From: a virus
Direction: 5' to 3' (one strand)
DNA length: 33,926 bases
IMG/VR virus record: IMGVR_UViG_3300020281_000077
Location: 1 to 33,926 of that record
Shown here one piece after another: positions 1-9,200 of this stretch. A program made the translations under genes and the position numbers. The notes beneath the pieces are model-generated. The model did not search any database, was not told the DNA's origin, and saw nothing but the letters and a program-made list of their open reading frames with translations. Position 1 is the first letter of the stretch; every line of letters starts with the position of its first letter.

Positions 1-120
1 CTTTTCTTCTTCTTTACGAAGCCATCCGCCTCCGCCAACATAATATCCCATAGGGATTCTCTTACACTTCTTAGAAGCGTAACAATAGTAATATCCTTTT
101 TTACAGGATTTTTTCGCCAT
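1..120 (-). CDS. Small Cys/Tyr/Gly-rich conserved cyanophage protein, partial (C-terminus outside window)
   Basis: Forty codons are open from an ATG at 120 to the window edge. The visible product starts MAKKSCKKGYYYCY and continues with a second Cys pair region (KKCKRIPMGYYVGGGGWLRK). Cys residues at about 6, 13 and 19 and the Tyr/Gly-rich centre suggest a small compact, perhaps metal- or disulphide-stabilised, protein. I recall similar short proteins with Gly/Asn-rich tails in T4-like cyanophages, but no function. Its ATG overlaps the stop of gp16 (TAATG), so it is translationally coupled to packaging genes; in T4 the next gene here would be the large terminase gp17. Partial: the end is not visible. 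Confidence 0.75.
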   Translation of the reverse strand, partial: MAKKSCKKGYYYCYASKKCKRIPMGYYVGGGGWLRKEEEK

Positions 121-551
121 TATTTGGAGTCGGACTCATTATTATTTAGAAAACCTTGTTTGAGTAGTTTTGATAATTCACTTGTAGAACCAACAAATAA
201 AGCATTGTTAGTAACGTTATTTGGACCTTTTTTGGTAGTATCCTCTTCCAAATCTTTTAATTTCTTTTGAAGATCTGCTAACTTATCGGTTGTATCAGCA
301 ACACTTTTAATAAGTTGTCCAGCAACTTCATATGCTCTGGGACTTGCACTTTCTCCTGCAAGTTCCATAATGCCATTAATTGCTTCTTGACCTTTTTCAA
401 TTAAGGAATATAAGTTTGCTCTGGTGTACTCATAATCTTTTTTAATATCATTCTTATCCTCTTTGGGAGGAACTGGTTTTATTGGTTGTGATTCAACAAT
501 GCTACTTTCAATATCAAGTGCTTTGTCAATCGATTCATAATTATCTTTCAT
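120..551 (-). CDS. 16: Terminase small subunit gp16
   Basis: This 143-residue protein (T4 gp16 is about 164) is predicted to recognise viral DNA and regulate the large terminase during headful packaging. The central part (about residues 38-105) is strongly helical and carries the conserved pattern DYEYTRANLYSLIEKGQEAI followed by an Ala/Ser-rich turn (SPRAYEVAGQL) and a charged coiled-coil stretch (LADLQKKLKDLEE). The N-terminal about 35 residues are acidic, Pro/Lys-rich and probably disordered. It follows gp15 after a 5-base gap and its stop overlaps the start of the next gene (TAATG). Position right after gp13-gp14-gp15 supports the call. Identification is from family pattern and gene order, not alignment. 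Confidence 0.88.
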   Translation of the reverse strand: MKDNYESIDKALDIESSIVESQPIKPVPPKEDKNDIKKDYEYTRANLYSLIEKGQEAINGIMELAGESASPRAYEVAGQLIKSVADTTDKLADLQKKLKDLEEDTTKKGPNNVTNNALFVGSTSELSKLLKQGFLNNNESDSK

Positions 552-556
552 GGTGA

Positions 557-1402
557 TTATACGTCAGTTTGGCGTGTTGGACTATAAGATTTGCTGTCTC
601 CTAAGAACTCCCATTCCTCATCAAATCCAAAGTTATCTCCTGGAACAAGAAGTGGAGTATCTGCTGCATCAATTACACCGTCATTATTTTTGTCAACTTT
701 TGCGACAGGTTCAACTGTGTAACGCATTTCACGTTTTGCAGTTCTGGTATTGGTATCGGCATACATATCAACCTGAACCTTACGGATGAGTCCATCACTG
801 CTATCTGCGATAGGACCAAACAGATACGTTTTTGCAGTGAAGTTTAATGTATGAATCAGTGCTCTTCTAGTATCAAAAGATCCTTCATAATCATCTTGAA
901 AACTTACTGCATCTAAAATAATTGGAATATCTCTTTTTTCACCGATAGAATCTACCAAGTCAATAGTAAGATTAAAATGTGGTTGGAAATATGGTAAAAT
1001 CTGCTCTAAAATTTGAAGAGAATCATCATTCAGTTTTGATAAAATATTCAACTGAAATCCAATATTATATGGAACTGGCATAAAGACTTTCTTTACCTTA
1101 CTGCCATCATCACAAGTTTTAAATGTCTGAACTAAACTTGACTTTCTGGTTGAATCATATGCAATAGATGTCATCTCAAATGACATTCTTGGCAATGTGA
1201 TCTGAATTGCTTTATTTAAATCTGCTTGCTGCTCAAGTCTTGCAAGAAACTTCTGTACAGGTCCATATGCAAGAGGTACTTTTATATTACTGATATCATT
1301 GCCATTTTTGTCTTGATGACGTATATTGACATCATTAAATAAAGTGCCAAATGCAATGATAGTTTTTCTAACTATCTGATGATAATAGTATGTTCCTAAC
1401 AT
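557..1402 (-). CDS. 15: Tail sheath stabiliser / tail completion protein gp15
   Basis: A 281-residue protein close in length to T4 gp15 (about 272). In T4, gp15 forms the hexameric ring that caps the tail tube and sheath and docks to the neck. The N-terminus (MLGTYYYHQIVRKTIIAFGT) and the segment LPRMSFEMTSIAYDSTRK are typical of the family. The middle (PVPYNIGFQLNILSKLNDDS, LPYFQPHFNLTI) is the conserved beta-rich core. The C-terminal about 60 residues (RYTVEPVAKVDKNNDGVIDAADTP onward) are acidic; DKNNDGVID resembles a calcium-binding EF-loop-like or dockerin-like segment, which may be an extension relative to T4. Its ATG overlaps the gp14 stop. Confidence 0.9.
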   Translation of the reverse strand: MLGTYYYHQIVRKTIIAFGTLFNDVNIRHQDKNGNDISNIKVPLAYGPVQKFLARLEQQADLNKAIQITLPRMSFEMTSIAYDSTRKSSLVQTFKTCDDGSKVKKVFMPVPYNIGFQLNILSKLNDDSLQILEQILPYFQPHFNLTIDLVDSIGEKRDIPIILDAVSFQDDYEGSFDTRRALIHTLNFTAKTYLFGPIADSSDGLIRKVQVDMYADTNTRTAKREMRYTVEPVAKVDKNNDGVIDAADTPLLVPGDNFGFDEEWEFLGDSKSYSPTRQTDV

Positions 1403-2829
1403 TAGAAAGTTCCAAAGGGATTAGATTCAGTGAAGTCTAGGAGTTTGTCTGCTTCTGCTTCAAATTCATCATTCTCCGAGTATTTATCATATTCATCAAA
1501 ATCTTCATATCCTTGGTTTGGATATTGTGCTCCAGAATCTTTTCCAATAATCATTTCGCCTGGGAAGAATCCAAGTTGTGTTGAACCAATACTTACATTT
1601 GCAACCTTCAAGATACCAGTGTCCTCATCCCATTCCTTAACTCTTGCTTCTGTTTTAGACCTGCTTCCGTAAATAATTTCATTAAAGAGGTAAGTTCCAA
1701 CACCGACAAGTGTTTCCGGATCTGCAATAGTAACTGTTGGTGCAGAACTGTATCCACCACCTGGATCAAGGACGTGGATGAACGCAACACTTCCAGAACG
1801 CATTGATGCAACACCAACTGCTTGTCTGGAAATAGAACTTGAAGGAGGTGCGGCAACTGTTACCACTGGTGCAGTTCCATATCCAACTCCACCGTCAGTG
1901 ACGGAGAATCTGATTACACCTTGACCAGAGGTTCTGATAGACGCTGTTGCAGCAGCACCTACGCCACCACCACCAGTGATTGTTATAGTTGGTGCAACAG
2001 TGTATCCAGCACCAGCATTTGTAATCAGAATCTTATCAAGAGAAGTTACACCGCCTCTTGTTGTTAGAACACCGACAGCAGTTGCACGGTCACCAACCAG
2101 TCCAGATGGTGCAGAACTAAATCCGATTGTCGGTGTAGAAGTGTATCCAGATCCATCATTATTAATGAATACTTCTGAAATATATCCAGAGGTTACACTA
2201 CCCTGAATGATTGCAGCAGCAGTTGCTGTTCTTCCAACACCAATCAAGTTTAGTGTTGTGATGTAACCTTCATCTTGAACCTGAGTATCAATTTCAGGTA
2301 TAGTAGTATCAATGATTTCATCTTCATATTCAAAGAGTTCACATTTGAGTTGATAAACGTAGTTCTTACCTAACTGATAGAAAGGATCTTCGTGCTCTAC
2401 AAATTTAACTTCAAATAATCTCTGTCCAAGAGGAAAATAAACTAAATCTCCTTCTCTTGGTCTGGTTGGTGTTGGTATTGGACTAGTTTCAGTTCCATCA
2501 TCCTGACCCGCCATAAATGGTGCGATGAAGTCTTCAAATCTTTCTTTCGAAATAGTTAAGATAAGTTCATCTCTAACGCTGACACCAAACTTTGTTAAAA
2601 TATCTCCTGCTCCACCATATCCATCAAAAGTATTTACATATGCTTCGATGGAAAAGTTATCATCATATGCAGATGACTGCACCTCTTCAATAATTGTCTT
2701 TTTATTTACAAATTTTCTGGGAATATATGTTACTTCTACACCATGAAATTTTAGGTGCTCATTAACCAGGTCCTGAACAAGACGCTGTTCTGACTGTGTT
2801 CCGCCTAGAAAGAAAGGATTAAGAGCCAT
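1402..2829 (-). CDS. 14: Neck protein gp14 with inserted G-x-G-Y beta-repeat domain
   Basis: A 475-residue protein, nearly twice the length of T4 gp14 (256). With gp13, gp14 forms the neck joining the DNA-filled head to the tail. Residues 1-195 match the gp14 pattern (LVNEHLKFHGVEVTYIPRKF, YVNTFDGYGG, GDLVYFPLGQRLFEVKFVE, DPFYQLGKN), and the extreme C-terminus (DKLLDFTESNPFGTF) resembles the T4 tail. Between them, at about residues 195-385, sits an insertion of four repeats centred on GSGY (226), GAGY (273), GVGY (314) and GGGY (357), each followed by a Pro-Thr-Val/Ile-Thr-Ile type strand and spaced 41-47 residues apart. The insertion accounts for the extra length. The start overlaps the gp13 stop (TAATG). 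Confidence 0.9.
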   Translation of the reverse strand: MALNPFFLGGTQSEQRLVQDLVNEHLKFHGVEVTYIPRKFVNKKTIIEEVQSSAYDDNFSIEAYVNTFDGYGGAGDILTKFGVSVRDELILTISKERFEDFIAPFMAGQDDGTETSPIPTPTRPREGDLVYFPLGQRLFEVKFVEHEDPFYQLGKNYVYQLKCELFEYEDEIIDTTIPEIDTQVQDEGYITTLNLIGVGRTATAAAIIQGSVTSGYISEVFINNDGSGYTSTPTIGFSSAPSGLVGDRATAVGVLTTRGGVTSLDKILITNAGAGYTVAPTITITGGGGVGAAATASIRTSGQGVIRFSVTDGGVGYGTAPVVTVAAPPSSSISRQAVGVASMRSGSVAFIHVLDPGGGYSSAPTVTIADPETLVGVGTYLFNEIIYGSRSKTEARVKEWDEDTGILKVANVSIGSTQLGFFPGEMIIGKDSGAQYPNQGYEDFDEYDKYSENDEFEAEADKLLDFTESNPFGTF

Positions 2830-3659
2830 TATCCAATAAAGTCGAGGGGTGGTAATTCATACTCAGACATCATTCTTGCTTTGATATCTGCCAATTCGGA
2901 TTCTGCTTGTTGTGAAATTTCTCCACCATTCAACTCAATTCCACCAGGAAGTTTGACACCACGGAATTTGCTTAGGTTTCTACCCCATTGTCTCTTGATT
3001 AATGCAGTCAGATATTGCTTCATCCAACTATCATTATAGATTTGTGTAAATGATGCTGGGTCTAATGCTCTATAACATTCAAGAACAATAAATTCATCTG
3101 CTTCCTGAGAACCCCAATCAATATCAAGATATAATCTATCTTGTCTCTTGTTGAATCTAATCTGCTTATCAGTAGTCAATAGATGATCAATATCTTCAAG
3201 ATATGATTTGGTCATTGAATACTGCAACAATTCAACAGAGTTGAAATAATATAGATCATTCAAGAATAATTGATACTTGATACTGAACATACTCCCAGAA
3301 ATGGAGTTGGTATCAAACTTGAATACTTTTTCTACACCAATTACAGAATCTGGTACTTGAATATAATTTTCTGTTTCATACCAATTATATGTTCTTCCTG
3401 AGGTATCAGTTGCAGTTGTAGTGACAATTCCTACGCCACTAGTTCCTTTTCCCTTACCTCTATTAACATCATCTTCTGTGATCTTATATTTAAGATACAT
3501 TTTTTCAACCCCGTCAAAGTGACGTTCGTTGAAATATTGAATGGCATCATCAACTAAATCGTCAATCTGGTCTTCATCTACGTTGATTTCCAACACAGGA
3601 GCACCAAGTTGGCGTAAGCAATAGTCGATTAGTCCTTGCCTAGTTGATGGTTTTGCCAT
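2829..3659 (-). CDS. 13: Neck protein gp13
   Basis: A 276-residue protein (T4 gp13 is 309), the second neck component, which in T4 joins gp14 at the portal exit before tail attachment. The N-terminus is diagnostic: STRQGLIDYCLRQLGAPVLE followed by the acidic helix DEDQIDDLVDDAIQYFNERH and VEKMYLKYKITEDD. Later segments (DLYYFNSVELLQYSMTKSYLE, RLYLDIDW, ECYRALDP) are the conserved mixed alpha/beta part, and the C-terminal GGIELNGGEISQQAESELADIKARM is a typical ending helix. The stop of the small upstream gene lies one base before this ATG, whose Shine-Dalgarno sequence (AGAAGG) lies in the end of that gene. gp14 is coupled directly downstream. Confidence 0.93.
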   Translation of the reverse strand: MAKPSTRQGLIDYCLRQLGAPVLEINVDEDQIDDLVDDAIQYFNERHFDGVEKMYLKYKITEDDVNRGKGKGTSGVGIVTTTATDTSGRTYNWYETENYIQVPDSVIGVEKVFKFDTNSISGSMFSIKYQLFLNDLYYFNSVELLQYSMTKSYLEDIDHLLTTDKQIRFNKRQDRLYLDIDWGSQEADEFIVLECYRALDPASFTQIYNDSWMKQYLTALIKRQWGRNLSKFRGVKLPGGIELNGGEISQQAESELADIKARMMSEYELPPLDFIG

Positions 3660-3660
3660 A

Positions 3661-3846
3661 TTAACCTTCTAATTTTGCTTTCAGATCTGCGTTCTCTGCA
3701 AGCAGCACATCCAATTGTTCCTTATAGTCCTGAGACAAAGTGCTTAACTTTGCCTCAAGTAGAACGTTTTGATTTGTTAGTGCTGCTAATTTAGAATTAT
3801 AAAGTTTGATGAGAACATTTACATCCACTTCACCTTGTTGTTCCAT
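3661..3846 (-). CDS. Small coiled-coil protein between fibre and neck genes
   Basis: A 61-residue protein that is almost wholly predicted helix, with a heptad-like run of Leu from about residue 14 to 60 (LIKLYNSKLAALTNQ, LLEAKLSTLSQDY, LLAENADLKAKLEG). This suggests a short coiled coil that oligomerises or packs on another virion or assembly protein. There is no signal peptide or membrane segment. A good Shine-Dalgarno (GAGGT, 6 bases before ATG) supports the start, and the gene sits between the fibre-like gene (gap 8 bases) and gp13 (gap 1 base), so it is expressed with late structural genes. I do not recognise a specific function; fibre chaperone or neck-associated coil are inferences only. 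Confidence 0.8.
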   Translation of the reverse strand: MEQQGEVDVNVLIKLYNSKLAALTNQNVLLEAKLSTLSQDYKEQLDVLLAENADLKAKLEG

Positions 3847-3854
3847 TAGTTACC

Positions 3855-5564
3855 TCAGAATGTACCCCCGTCGAGAGTTGAAGTCCAGTGGGGCTTATTA
3901 GTATATATTACCGAAACAGAACTAGGATTTACTGCAAGGTTTGAAATGCTACCGCTCTGACCCTCTCTTCTCAGATTATTTGAAGTATTGAATGTTCCTT
4001 CAACACCGATCAGATTAACGCTATTTCCAGCAGAAACTTGGGTCTCAACAACACCATAAGCACCTGTAACGTCTTGTCTAACAATATCCCCAACACTAAC
4101 AGTGATATTTCCACTGAGAGCAAGAGTATTTTTGGTGATTGCAGTAAGAACCTGCTTAGAAGTAATTACAGGAGATGCAACAGCATTTGTTGATCTTTGA
4201 AGACCAGTGTCATCAAAGTAGACAACACCACCAAGATTGTAATCACCTGCCTGGTAGTAAATACCTTTGATATCCAGGAAACCTTTGGTTCCTGAAACTA
4301 CGCTGCCAGTGATTGTTGCATCAGGAACATAAGTCCATCTTCTGCTATCGTCAGCGTGAGTTCCATGGTTGTCTGCATCAGCAGTGGAATCTGCGATGGA
4401 ACTATCATCAAAACCAAAGAAACCATTTACATTATTTCCAGCACCGCTGCTAGTATTATATGTAAACGAAAGACCTCTATCAGTATTAGTGTCGTATGCG
4501 TGGGTAATTGTCAACTGAGTTTGAGTTGAAATACCCGCTGTTGTTGCATTATTAAGGGTAATGGTCTTTGTGCCAGTATTGTAAGAAGCAACTGTGCTGT
4601 TCGCTGCAATACCAGTACCTGTAACTGCATCGGCAGTGTTAATACCAACGACAGAATCAAGAACCAGACTTGTTGCGCCACTATTGGCAGCAACCATAAC
4701 GGTTCTGGTGCTTGTTACATCACCGACATGAAGAATAGGGTCATTGACTGTGCTTGTCGTTGAGTTGACAGTCGTTGTGGTGCCATCAATTTGAAGATCA
4801 CCTTTGATAACGACTCTACCTTCATTGCTTAACCCATCGGGGAATGGGTCAATGATCATCTCTGTACCAGAGATGGTAGAAATTACATTATCTTGTAATT
4901 TAAGTTGATCAACTGTAAGTGAGTCGCCAAGTGCAACTGTTCCACCTACGTTCAGATTCTTCTCAATACCAACACCACCTTCAACAATTAAAGCGCCAGT
5001 ATCTTTTGTTGTTGATTGTGTATCAACATTGATTCTAAGATCTGCACCAGTATAATTTAACTGGTCAGTTCCGTTTTCATCATATTCAAACTTAGCATCC
5101 TTATCGTCACCGAACGAAAGGAATGTATCGTCTGGAATATGTACTTCACCAGAACCGTTAGGATCTAATTTGATATCTCCATCAGTATCAGTTGATGAAA
5201 TTACATTTCCATCAATTCTAATATTATCTACGTTCCACTGATCAACTTTGAGTGAAAGTGCTCCACCGAGACCACTGTTTGCCAGTGGTGCCATCAGTGC
5301 AGAAACACCTTTGTCAAGGTTTCTAGTATTAGTTCCTGCAATGTTCGCCACAGTTCCAGGAACGTGGTCCATCATGGAGGTGTAATAACGTCCGCCAATA
5401 GCGTTAACGTTAGTGCCGTCGTCACCAAGATAAACTCTATCTTTATTTTGGTAAGCAGCGTTGGTAGCACTACCAATACCAGTTACGTATGCTAATTCGC
5501 CCCATTGTAAAGTTGATGGTTTAGCTGTACCTGAGGATCTTTTGATCCTAATAATACTTGCCAT
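3855..5564 (-). CDS. Tail-fibre-like virion structural protein
   Basis: A 569-residue repetitive beta protein of the type common in T4-like cyanophages. The N-terminus (MASIIRIKRSSGTAKPSTLQ, then GELAYV) is the typical fibre or receptor-binding start, in which IKRSS-PxxLxxGELAY begins a beta domain. Residues 189-208 carry TGALIVEGGVGIEKNLNVGG and residues 257-281 carry a Thr-rich segment ending NDPILHVG, both recurrent in phage fibre-like proteins. The middle and C-terminus are Gly/Asp/Asn/Thr-rich, and the protein ends LDGGTF. A Shine-Dalgarno GGAGG inside the preceding gene's last codons sets the start. Likely a fibre or baseplate-decorating protein made late; host-binding role is inferred from fold type and position. 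Confidence 0.78.
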   Translation of the reverse strand: MASIIRIKRSSGTAKPSTLQWGELAYVTGIGSATNAAYQNKDRVYLGDDGTNVNAIGGRYYTSMMDHVPGTVANIAGTNTRNLDKGVSALMAPLANSGLGGALSLKVDQWNVDNIRIDGNVISSTDTDGDIKLDPNGSGEVHIPDDTFLSFGDDKDAKFEYDENGTDQLNYTGADLRINVDTQSTTKDTGALIVEGGVGIEKNLNVGGTVALGDSLTVDQLKLQDNVISTISGTEMIIDPFPDGLSNEGRVVIKGDLQIDGTTTTVNSTTSTVNDPILHVGDVTSTRTVMVAANSGATSLVLDSVVGINTADAVTGTGIAANSTVASYNTGTKTITLNNATTAGISTQTQLTITHAYDTNTDRGLSFTYNTSSGAGNNVNGFFGFDDSSIADSTADADNHGTHADDSRRWTYVPDATITGSVVSGTKGFLDIKGIYYQAGDYNLGGVVYFDDTGLQRSTNAVASPVITSKQVLTAITKNTLALSGNITVSVGDIVRQDVTGAYGVVETQVSAGNSVNLIGVEGTFNTSNNLRREGQSGSISNLAVNPSSVSVIYTNKPHWTSTLDGGTF

Positions 5565-5565
5565 T

Positions 5566-5793
5566 TCAGAAATTTCCTCCGTTGATGTCTAAGTTCTGTG
5601 TATTACCTGGCGTTAACTCTAACGTAGCATCCCATTTTCTGGTGCTAGCATTATAAACGAGGACCATTCCGTTTGATAAATTGGTGGCATTCACATCACT
5701 TAACTCAGCCAACGAGAGACCTTGAGCACCAGCAAGGGAAGAAATAACCTTTGTTGCCGGTTTTTGTCCTACTCTGACTTTAATTTCAGCCAT
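5566..5793 (-). CDS. Small fibre-associated protein, first gene of the fibre cassette
   Basis: A 75-residue protein starting MAEIKVRVGQKPATKVISS. The segment LSLAELSDVNATNLSNGMVL followed by YNASTRKWDAT is a familiar phage fibre motif (LxDLsDVd...L.dG.vL.yn..t.kW), usually found at the ends of collar or fibre proteins. The C-terminus LDINGGNF resembles the LDGGTF end of the downstream 569-residue protein, so the two may share an attachment or folding tag. It lies 26 bases after a TATAAATA late promoter and one base before the next ATG. Probably a small virion or fibre-assembly protein; exact role unknown. Confidence 0.78.
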   Translation of the reverse strand: MAEIKVRVGQKPATKVISSLAGAQGLSLAELSDVNATNLSNGMVLVYNASTRKWDATLELTPGNTQNLDINGGNF

Positions 5794-5818
5794 TTATATA
5801 CAGCTCAGGATGTATGAA

Positions 5819-5826
5819 TATTTATA
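5819..5826 (-). promoter_or_regulatory. T4-type late promoter TATAAATA, fibre cassette
   Basis: Exact TATAAATA on the minus strand (TATTTATA as read on the plus strand), ending 26 bases before the ATG of the 75-residue gene. It overlaps the stop codon (TAA, 5822-5824) of the upstream 59-residue gene. The T4 late consensus is TATAAATA, and the spacing and junction position fit a late start for the fibre-neck-packaging genes. Confidence 0.7.
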
Positions 5827-6001
5827 TTCCTTGAAGTCCCAAACCCGAAACAACTTCTTGCTGCTTCAAATATAGCTTTGCATAAGACTTTGCAATGTCC
5901 CTCATCAAAGAAATACTGTCACATTCATCCAGTTCATTTGCTATTTTTTGATATGCAAATTCCTTGGAAAGTCCACTGAGTTTGATTTCATCTGGATCCA
6001 T
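5822..6001 (-). CDS. Small conserved cyanophage protein (59 aa)
   Basis: A 59-residue helical protein that begins MDPDEIKLSGLSKEFAYQKI and ends YLKQQEVVSGLGLQGI. The ORF overlaps the end of the upstream gene by 14 bases and stops inside the late promoter for the fibre cassette. The composition (acidic N-terminus, one central Cys, amphipathic helices) and the KLSGLSKEF and AKLYLKQQE patterns match short proteins I recall from the tail regions of other T4-like cyanophages. No function is known to me; presence between a large tail protein and fibre genes suggests a tail assembly or virion role. Confidence 0.78.
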   Translation of the reverse strand: MDPDEIKLSGLSKEFAYQKIANELDECDSISLMRDIAKSYAKLYLKQQEVVSGLGLQGI

Positions 6002-6212
6002 TAGTAAGCTCCCGTAATAGAGTTTTAATCTCTTCTATATCAGACTTAATTGTATCAAGTTCACGCCTTTCATTCTGTTTTCGTTGTTTCATTTGTTGAT
6101 ATTGTGAATATCCACTTGTGTTAGTATTCACAATAGCACCAGTCACACGATCTCGAAAAAGATTCGTGTGACCCTCAACTGGAATTAAGTCTTCCTTAGG
6201 AATATTAGTCAT
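5988..6212 (-). CDS. Small conserved protein with C-terminal helix (74 aa)
   Basis: The chosen start gives MTNIPKEDLIPVEGHTNLFR; an upstream in-frame ATG at 6230 would add six residues inside the end of the 2,451-residue gene and is less likely. The N-terminal half contains the recognisable pattern RDRVTGAIVNTNTSGYSQYQ, and the C-terminal half is a charged helix or coiled coil (RKQNERRELDTIKSDIEEIK, then TLLRELTNGSR). I recall this combination as a small conserved protein of T4-like phages of marine cyanobacteria, with no assigned role. It starts 4 bases after the upstream stop and overlaps the 59-residue gene, so all three are one transcript. Confidence 0.82.
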   Translation of the reverse strand: MTNIPKEDLIPVEGHTNLFRDRVTGAIVNTNTSGYSQYQQMKQRKQNERRELDTIKSDIEEIKTLLRELTNGSR

Positions 6213-6216
6213 TTTA

Positions 6217-9200
6217 TTATGCAAGTGCAATACATCTGAAATCTTTCAACTTGACAGGTGTGGATTCATTGGTTGAAGATGTTACAACCTTAATTGAGAA
6301 TCCATCAAACTGTTCAAGATTATCTACACTGAATTGATATTCAGAGAAAGATGTTCTATCATTTGGTGGTACAAATGCATCTGCTCTTCCACTGTTCTTC
6401 TGTGGATCAATTGTTTCATCACCGTATCCATCACCATCAGTATCCTTGGTATTGTCAAAACCTGGGAATGGAATGAACTTCTGATCGACTTGCTCAGAAT
6501 CTGCTCTATCCAAACGATAGAGAACTCTGAAATCTGCCTCAGGTTGTCTATTTGCTGCAATAATAACTTTCAGACTTGTTGCAGGTTGTTCAAGAGAAAC
6601 CATTTGAGTAACAAAGATAGTTGAGTGTGGATCTTTATCAACTGTATTTGCTCTTGGATCTTTAACATAATCATCAACAGGGTTATTGACCTTGTTCCTG
6701 CCAAGAATGAAGGTTGAATTTTGCAGATCCATTACAGGAGACAGATTAGTATCTTCTGTTGTAAAATCAACTCTTAAAGTCAAAGACTTATTCTTTGGAA
6801 GATTTGTCAAACGAGCGGTTTCATTTACTTCGGAAGCAACCATTCTTGGTGTTCTGAAGTGAAGAACTTTGTTCAATGGAATCGAATCAAATCCTTGATC
6901 AATAAAGGATATTTCATTTCCACCAGCACTAGTGCCACTGATTGTTCTAATCTGACTCTTGATTGCAGTTCCCTTACCAGGTGTAATTGTATTGAACAGA
7001 GGTTCAATCGAACTAAACTGATAGTTTTGGGAAATTCCAACGTTAGATCCACCCAATGCTTTATCCGATTCAAAGTTAATCATATTTTCACCACTTGGTC
7101 TTCCAGTTCTATCAAATTCAAGGAAGTAGTTATCAAAGTTAGAATTTTCGTCCTGATAATATGTTGCAGGAATATTGTGAGTGGTGTTGATTCTTGTCAG
7201 TGATACTCCATTTACTTCATATGGTTGAATGGATTCTCCAACAACGTGTGAGGATTGAGTAGTGCCGTTCAGTCCTCTAGAAGTAATTGAAAGCGTACCA
7301 GCATTTCCATTTGTGTTTGTGATTGCACTATAAGCAACAACTTCATCACCAATTTTTGCATATCCAGCAGAAGTTGTAATTCCTTCAAATCTTGCAAATG
7401 GAGTGGTATTTGCAATAGAGACAGTAGAATCATTAATGCCAAAGTTTGCATTAAGATCAACTTTTTCTCTGTCAGGATCAACGTCTACAATTTCAATTAT
7501 ATTGTTTCCACCGTGATGTGCATGATTATACTGCTTGATTCTGAGAACGTTACCACCGAATCTTCCATCTACCAGAGTGGAGTTTCCATTTACACTTGAA
7601 TCAATTGAAGTTCTAGTGGCTTCATCATTAGGATCAAGATAACGAACCATACTTGCAGCATTTGTGAAGTTTTCTCCCTGAACACCAGTGAGATACATCA
7701 CATCAAAAGTTCCGTGATCATTTACACTAACAACTGCACCAGAACCACCACCAATATTACTAGTTGTAATTCCAAGCATCTCACCTTTAACATAACCACT
7801 TCCAGCATTAGAAATAGTTACGGTAGCAACTTCACCATCAGCATTACCGATAACAGTTGCTTGTGCTCCTGTTCCTTGTCCAGTCAGACTGAACAGTGGT
7901 ACATTATTCGTTGTTGTATTTGGATAACCTTCACCAGCACTAACAATACTTGATGCACTAATTGGACCACCAAGATTTTCAACAAAACCAGTAATACTTG
8001 GAGAAGTTCCCTCACCAATTTTAACACCAGGAACTACATTTGATATATCTGCAGCAGTTGCGCCACTTACAGGAACTCTCAGTTTTCTGGGAAGACCTTC
8101 AATTGGGTTAGGTGGCAGTAAAGAAGCATTATCACCACTTGTAGTAACAGGTGTATTATAGAATGTAGCAGTTCCAGATCTGACAAATTCTGCCTTATAA
8201 AGAGTGAATGTCAAATCTTGATACTGACTTGGTGTCCAAATAGTACCATTTTGAGACTTAAAGAGAGATCCACCAATGTATTGCTTAGAAACAACAACAT
8301 TTTGAACATCTGGGAGATTTGCAGACTTAACAGTCTTTTGTCCCATAGTTGCAGTCCACATCTCATATTCATCAGAACTTGGAGACAGGATAACAATTGC
8401 ATATTCTTGACCAGATTCTAAGAAGACTGGTGATGGGAATCTTACTCTTGTTGGAACTGGATTATCTGCTGTTCCGATTTTAATATCATTGGGATTGAGA
8501 GCAACCTGACAGAAATCTTGCACCAACAGATTTGTTGGTGTTCCAAGATCAACTGTTCTAAGTTCAACAAAGACCTTTGCATTTTCGTCCACACGAGCAA
8601 AGTAAAGATCAAATGATGTGAGGAATGCACCCGTACCATCTACAGTAAATGTTTGTGCAAGTGGGTCTCTGTGAGGTGCTTTAACAGTAACATTGACTTC
8701 GGTAGGTCTCGCTCTTGGTTTGGGTGGATGTCTTACAGAAACTCTATCAGTCTCCTGAGTAATGATTGTTCCAGAACCACTATAAGATCCAATTGCTTCC
8801 GAAGCATTTACAGTAGAACCTGGAAGACTAATTGTTCCTGGTGGAGTTGCAGTAATCTTTACAGTCTTTTCACCAGACTTAACCTTAATTGGTGGTGCTG
8901 GATTTGTGTTTGGATCACGGAAGAAGAATGCTGCGACAATATCGCCCCAATTATCAGAAATCAAATCAGATCTCTTGATACGTGCTACCGCACCACTGGT
9001 TCTACCAACAAGTTTTGCACCAGGAGTAATGTATCCATAATATCTTTGTTCAGTTGATAGTGAACGAACATCAATATTCAAAAGTTTTGAAGTTGCAGAA
9101 TATGCATTTGATGGTGCAGGTCTTGTTCTATCATAAGGATCTGTTGAGTATGTTTCAACAAGAACAGATGGAGAACCTAATCCAGCAGCAATGTCTGGTC

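Noticed and set aside
550-789. Plus-strand ORFs antisense to gp15 and, similarly, all other plus-strand ORFs
   Set aside because: They lie opposite clearly conserved minus-strand genes, lack ribosome binding sites and have no recognisable family pattern.
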